Shown piece by piece: positions 22,901 to 23,679 of a DNA stretch of 23,679 bases. The stretch lies in assembly GCA_002500765.1 (NCBI GenBank), contig DLSX01000008.1, forward strand, positions 1 through 23,679. The letters are read 5' to 3'. The notes beneath the pieces are model-generated. The model was given only the letters and a program-made list of their open reading frames with translations. It had not been told where the DNA came from and ran no database searches. Positions within the stretch are counted from its first letter, which is position 1, and each line of letters starts with the position of its first letter. Both the position numbers and the translations under genes were made by a program. This DNA is from Neorhizobium sp. UBA7851. GTDB lineage: Bacteria > Pseudomonadota > Alphaproteobacteria > Rhizobiales > Rhizobiaceae.

Positions 22901-23012
22901 AGGTGACCGGCAACCGGGAGAAACTGTAGAGGCCGACGACCGTCAGGATCACGAAAAGCAGAATGGACGGTAACGGATTACAGATGGTCCAAGCCGAGAT
23001 ATTGCCGTTCAT
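19929..23012 (-). CDS. RND-family efflux pump inner-membrane transporter
   Basis: A 1027-residue proton-driven RND transporter of the AcrB/MexB-like (HAE1) superfamily, which exports drugs, lipophiles or other toxic compounds across the envelope as a trimer. The layout is the usual duplicated one: helix 1 (about 15-30), a large periplasmic porter loop starting at PVTYFPTIITPAVKVTVEQPGA, a central six-helix bundle from ~340, a second porter loop, and a C-terminal bundle. Proton-relay residues are present: Asp402-Asp403 in ILVDDAIVEIENVV and Lys912 in GIVTKNAIMLVDF. The start overlaps the adaptor gene's stop by 4 bases (ATGA). No outer-membrane factor is visible within the window. The substrate cannot be told from sequence alone. 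Confidence 0.95.
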   Translation of the reverse strand: MNGNISAWTICNPLPSILLFVILTVVGLYSFSRLPVTYFPTIITPAVKVTVEQPGATPVELETEVTRLVENAIAALPAIKELSSTIGEGRSVTTVEFELGLVSPDRAMSDVRDVIARIRGDLPGTIDEPIIERIEEEAQSIVTYAVSSQEMTLAETSWFIDDTVKRDLQGLSGVGRIERIGGVDREIHVELDADRLQALSLSVNAVNETIMESQLDRSGGRSDMEGREQVLTTAAAAATVSGLAETRLSLSGENSVRLTDVATVSDTFAEPRAFATLNGTDVVGFSVYRSQGASDVTVAQEVAGAIEKLSLGHPGLRFSIVDDTVSYTQGNYRSAMNTLFEGAALSIIVVLLFLRDWRATLVAAVALPLSIIPTFFAIDLLGFSLNILSLLAITLVTGILVDDAIVEIENVVRHRNMGKSAYRAALDASDEIGLAVIAISATIIAVFAPVGLMSGVVGLYFREFGLTVAIAVFFSLLVARLITPVMAAYVMTNAPPIEPARGKLSLAYESLLRQALRWKWATVIGAFALFGMAMISLMSVPTTFLPEEDTGRLTLTVELPPGTSLDETRAVTDRIAAVIGQTEEVEGVLVRAGSSMSGQQDVRYAVVSVDLKRKAERNRSSFDIEADLEKALIDIPDARLRFLNDRGGRDISFSVLGSDGDAVQEATDRILREMAKDQSFVGPSSDNIAMRPELRMTVDSEKAATLGVSTAAIASTMRISTIGDVDSRLANFVEGSRQVPIRVVLDQAARGSLPVFETLSVPAANGGQLPLSAVAAIGFDETIAAIDRFYRQRRIEIGADMAIGLTSGQGLGRLMQLESVKNLPDGVRVQATGDSDTEGEIFESFAVAMGGGIMLVLIVLILLFKSLLSPWTILASLPLSIGGVVGALLLSGYPISLPVVIGILMLMGIVTKNAIMLVDFAIEREAHGLSRGEAVVEACRERARPIIMTTLAMVGGMLPSAFGIGEGGEFRAPMAIAVIGGLLVSTFLSLIVIPSLHLIISAAGDRIGRIFRPFLQSAETDLDQVRK

Positions 23013-23679
23013 CGCGCCACCTCCGTATTTTCGACGGCGAGCGCCGAGGCGATGTGATCGGCTGCAGGCCGCTCGGATATGGCCAGAACCGGCCGAACCC
23101 TTTCCTGGGATTTCAGAAACCCACCGGATTTCAGCACGACCATCTCGCCATCGCTGACACCATCGAGGATTTCGACGAAATCGTCCTGCCGGACGCCGAC
23201 GGTAACGTCGCGACGGTCCACGACACCATCCTTGATCACGAAGACATTGCTCGTGCCGCTCGCGGTACTGACCGCGCTGCCGGGTAAGAGAATATTGCGC
23301 CTTGCAGGGACATGGATACTGCCGCGTGCGAAGATGCCGGGCGTCAGCCCGTTCGTCTCGTCAAGCTCGATGCGCACCTCGCCGCTGCGGGTGACTGGAT
23401 CGATCTGCGCCGCGTTCAACCGCAATCTGCCGCCAAGCAGGGCCTCATATCCCGGCAGTCTGATCTGTGCGCGCATGCCCTCCTCGAGCCGCAGAAAGCT
23501 CGTTTCCGTCACCTGCGTGGCAAATTCGATGGCGGCATCCTTCGCTATGACGAAGAGCGGGGTTGCGGCCGCCGACGTCATGGCGCCGATGCGCGCCGTC
23601 CGCTTGAGCACCAGCCCGGCATCGGGCGCGCGCACGGTGCTGCGCTCGATCGTCAGTTCGATGTCCTTCCGCTCACGGG
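23009..23679 (-). CDS. RND efflux periplasmic adaptor subunit (5' part cut by window edge)
   Basis: The C-terminal ~220 residues of a membrane fusion (HlyD/AcrA-type) protein that links the RND pump to an outer-membrane channel. The frame is open to the right edge; upstream of position 23635 it reads RKDIELTIERSTVRAPDAGLV, the typical lipoyl-half-to-barrel transition, so the gene clearly begins outside the window. Visible parts are the beta-barrel (TSFLRLEEGMRAQIRLPGYE, ITPVTRSGEVRIEL-like block with GLTPGIFARGSIHV) and the membrane-proximal domain (NILLPGSAVSTASGTSNVFVI, VEILDGVSDGEMVVLKSGGFLKS). Its stop overlaps the pump start by 4 bases, indicating one operon. Confidence 0.93.
   Translation of the reverse strand, partial: RERKDIELTIERSTVRAPDAGLVLKRTARIGAMTSAAATPLFVIAKDAAIEFATQVTETSFLRLEEGMRAQIRLPGYEALLGGRLRLNAAQIDPVTRSGEVRIELDETNGLTPGIFARGSIHVPARRNILLPGSAVSTASGTSNVFVIKDGVVDRRDVTVGVRQDDFVEILDGVSDGEMVVLKSGGFLKSQERVRPVLAISERPAADHIASALAVENTEVAR

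Noticed and set aside
1..23679. Mobile elements, CRISPR arrays, tRNA or rRNA genes
   Set aside because: No transposase or integrase frame, no regularly spaced repeats, and no tRNA- or rRNA-like sequence was recognised on either strand.

Overview
The window looks like an alphaproteobacterial, most likely rhizobial (Rhizobium/Agrobacterium-type) genome segment. The reasons are the GC-rich codon use, the thiC-thiO-thiS-thiG gene order behind a THI-box (TPP) riboswitch, an FMN-riboswitch-controlled stand-alone ribB, CTTGAC-type -35 boxes and a DUF2291-containing sugar ABC operon. I see no rRNA, tRNA, insertion sequence, phage gene or CRISPR array. This is ordinary, densely packed DNA with many 1-4 bp start/stop overlaps. 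Species and replicon cannot be read from the window.

Layout. (1) 1-3787, minus strand: thiamine operon thiC-thiO-thiS-thiG (thiG cut by the left edge), with its promoter, TPP riboswitch and a hairpin over the thiC ribosome binding site. (2) 3861-13688: a divergent carbohydrate locus. Leftwards runs isomerase - split transketolase N - split transketolase C - FGGY kinase. Rightwards runs substrate-binding protein - DUF2291 lipoprotein - double ABC ATPase - permease, followed by a DeoR-family regulator. (3) 13755-14757: promoter, FMN riboswitch, ribB and terminator. (4) 14799-18097: a histidine kinase and an OmpR-type response regulator on the minus strand, separated by a MipA/OmpV outer-membrane protein gene on the plus strand. 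(5) 18218-19611: a PAP2-family phosphatase, an acyl carrier protein and a 38-residue single-pass membrane ORF. (6) 19843-23679, minus strand: an RND efflux pump and the C-terminal part of its periplasmic adaptor (cut by the right edge).

The carbohydrate locus is the most informative part. The enzyme set (TIM-barrel isomerase, FGGY kinase, two-subunit transketolase) together with an ABC sugar importer matches the D-apiose pathway described by Carter et al. 2018: D-apiose to D-apulose, then D-apulose 4-phosphate, then xylulose 5-phosphate plus dihydroxyacetone phosphate. The substrate assignment is inference. Three related operator-like sequences sit at the leftward enzyme promoter region, inside the rightward transporter promoter, and just upstream of the deoR gene. 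This suggests one repressor controls the whole locus and itself.

In region 4, three copies of a 16-bp element (CGCAACAAAACTTAAT and variants) lie upstream of the response regulator, the histidine kinase and the outer-membrane protein, each oriented toward its gene. This suggests one self-regulating regulon. Other structures are a strong hairpin between the binding-protein gene and the rest of its transporter operon, an imperfect palindrome covering the PAP2 ribosome binding site, and a calcium-loop-like motif in the DUF2291 lipoprotein.
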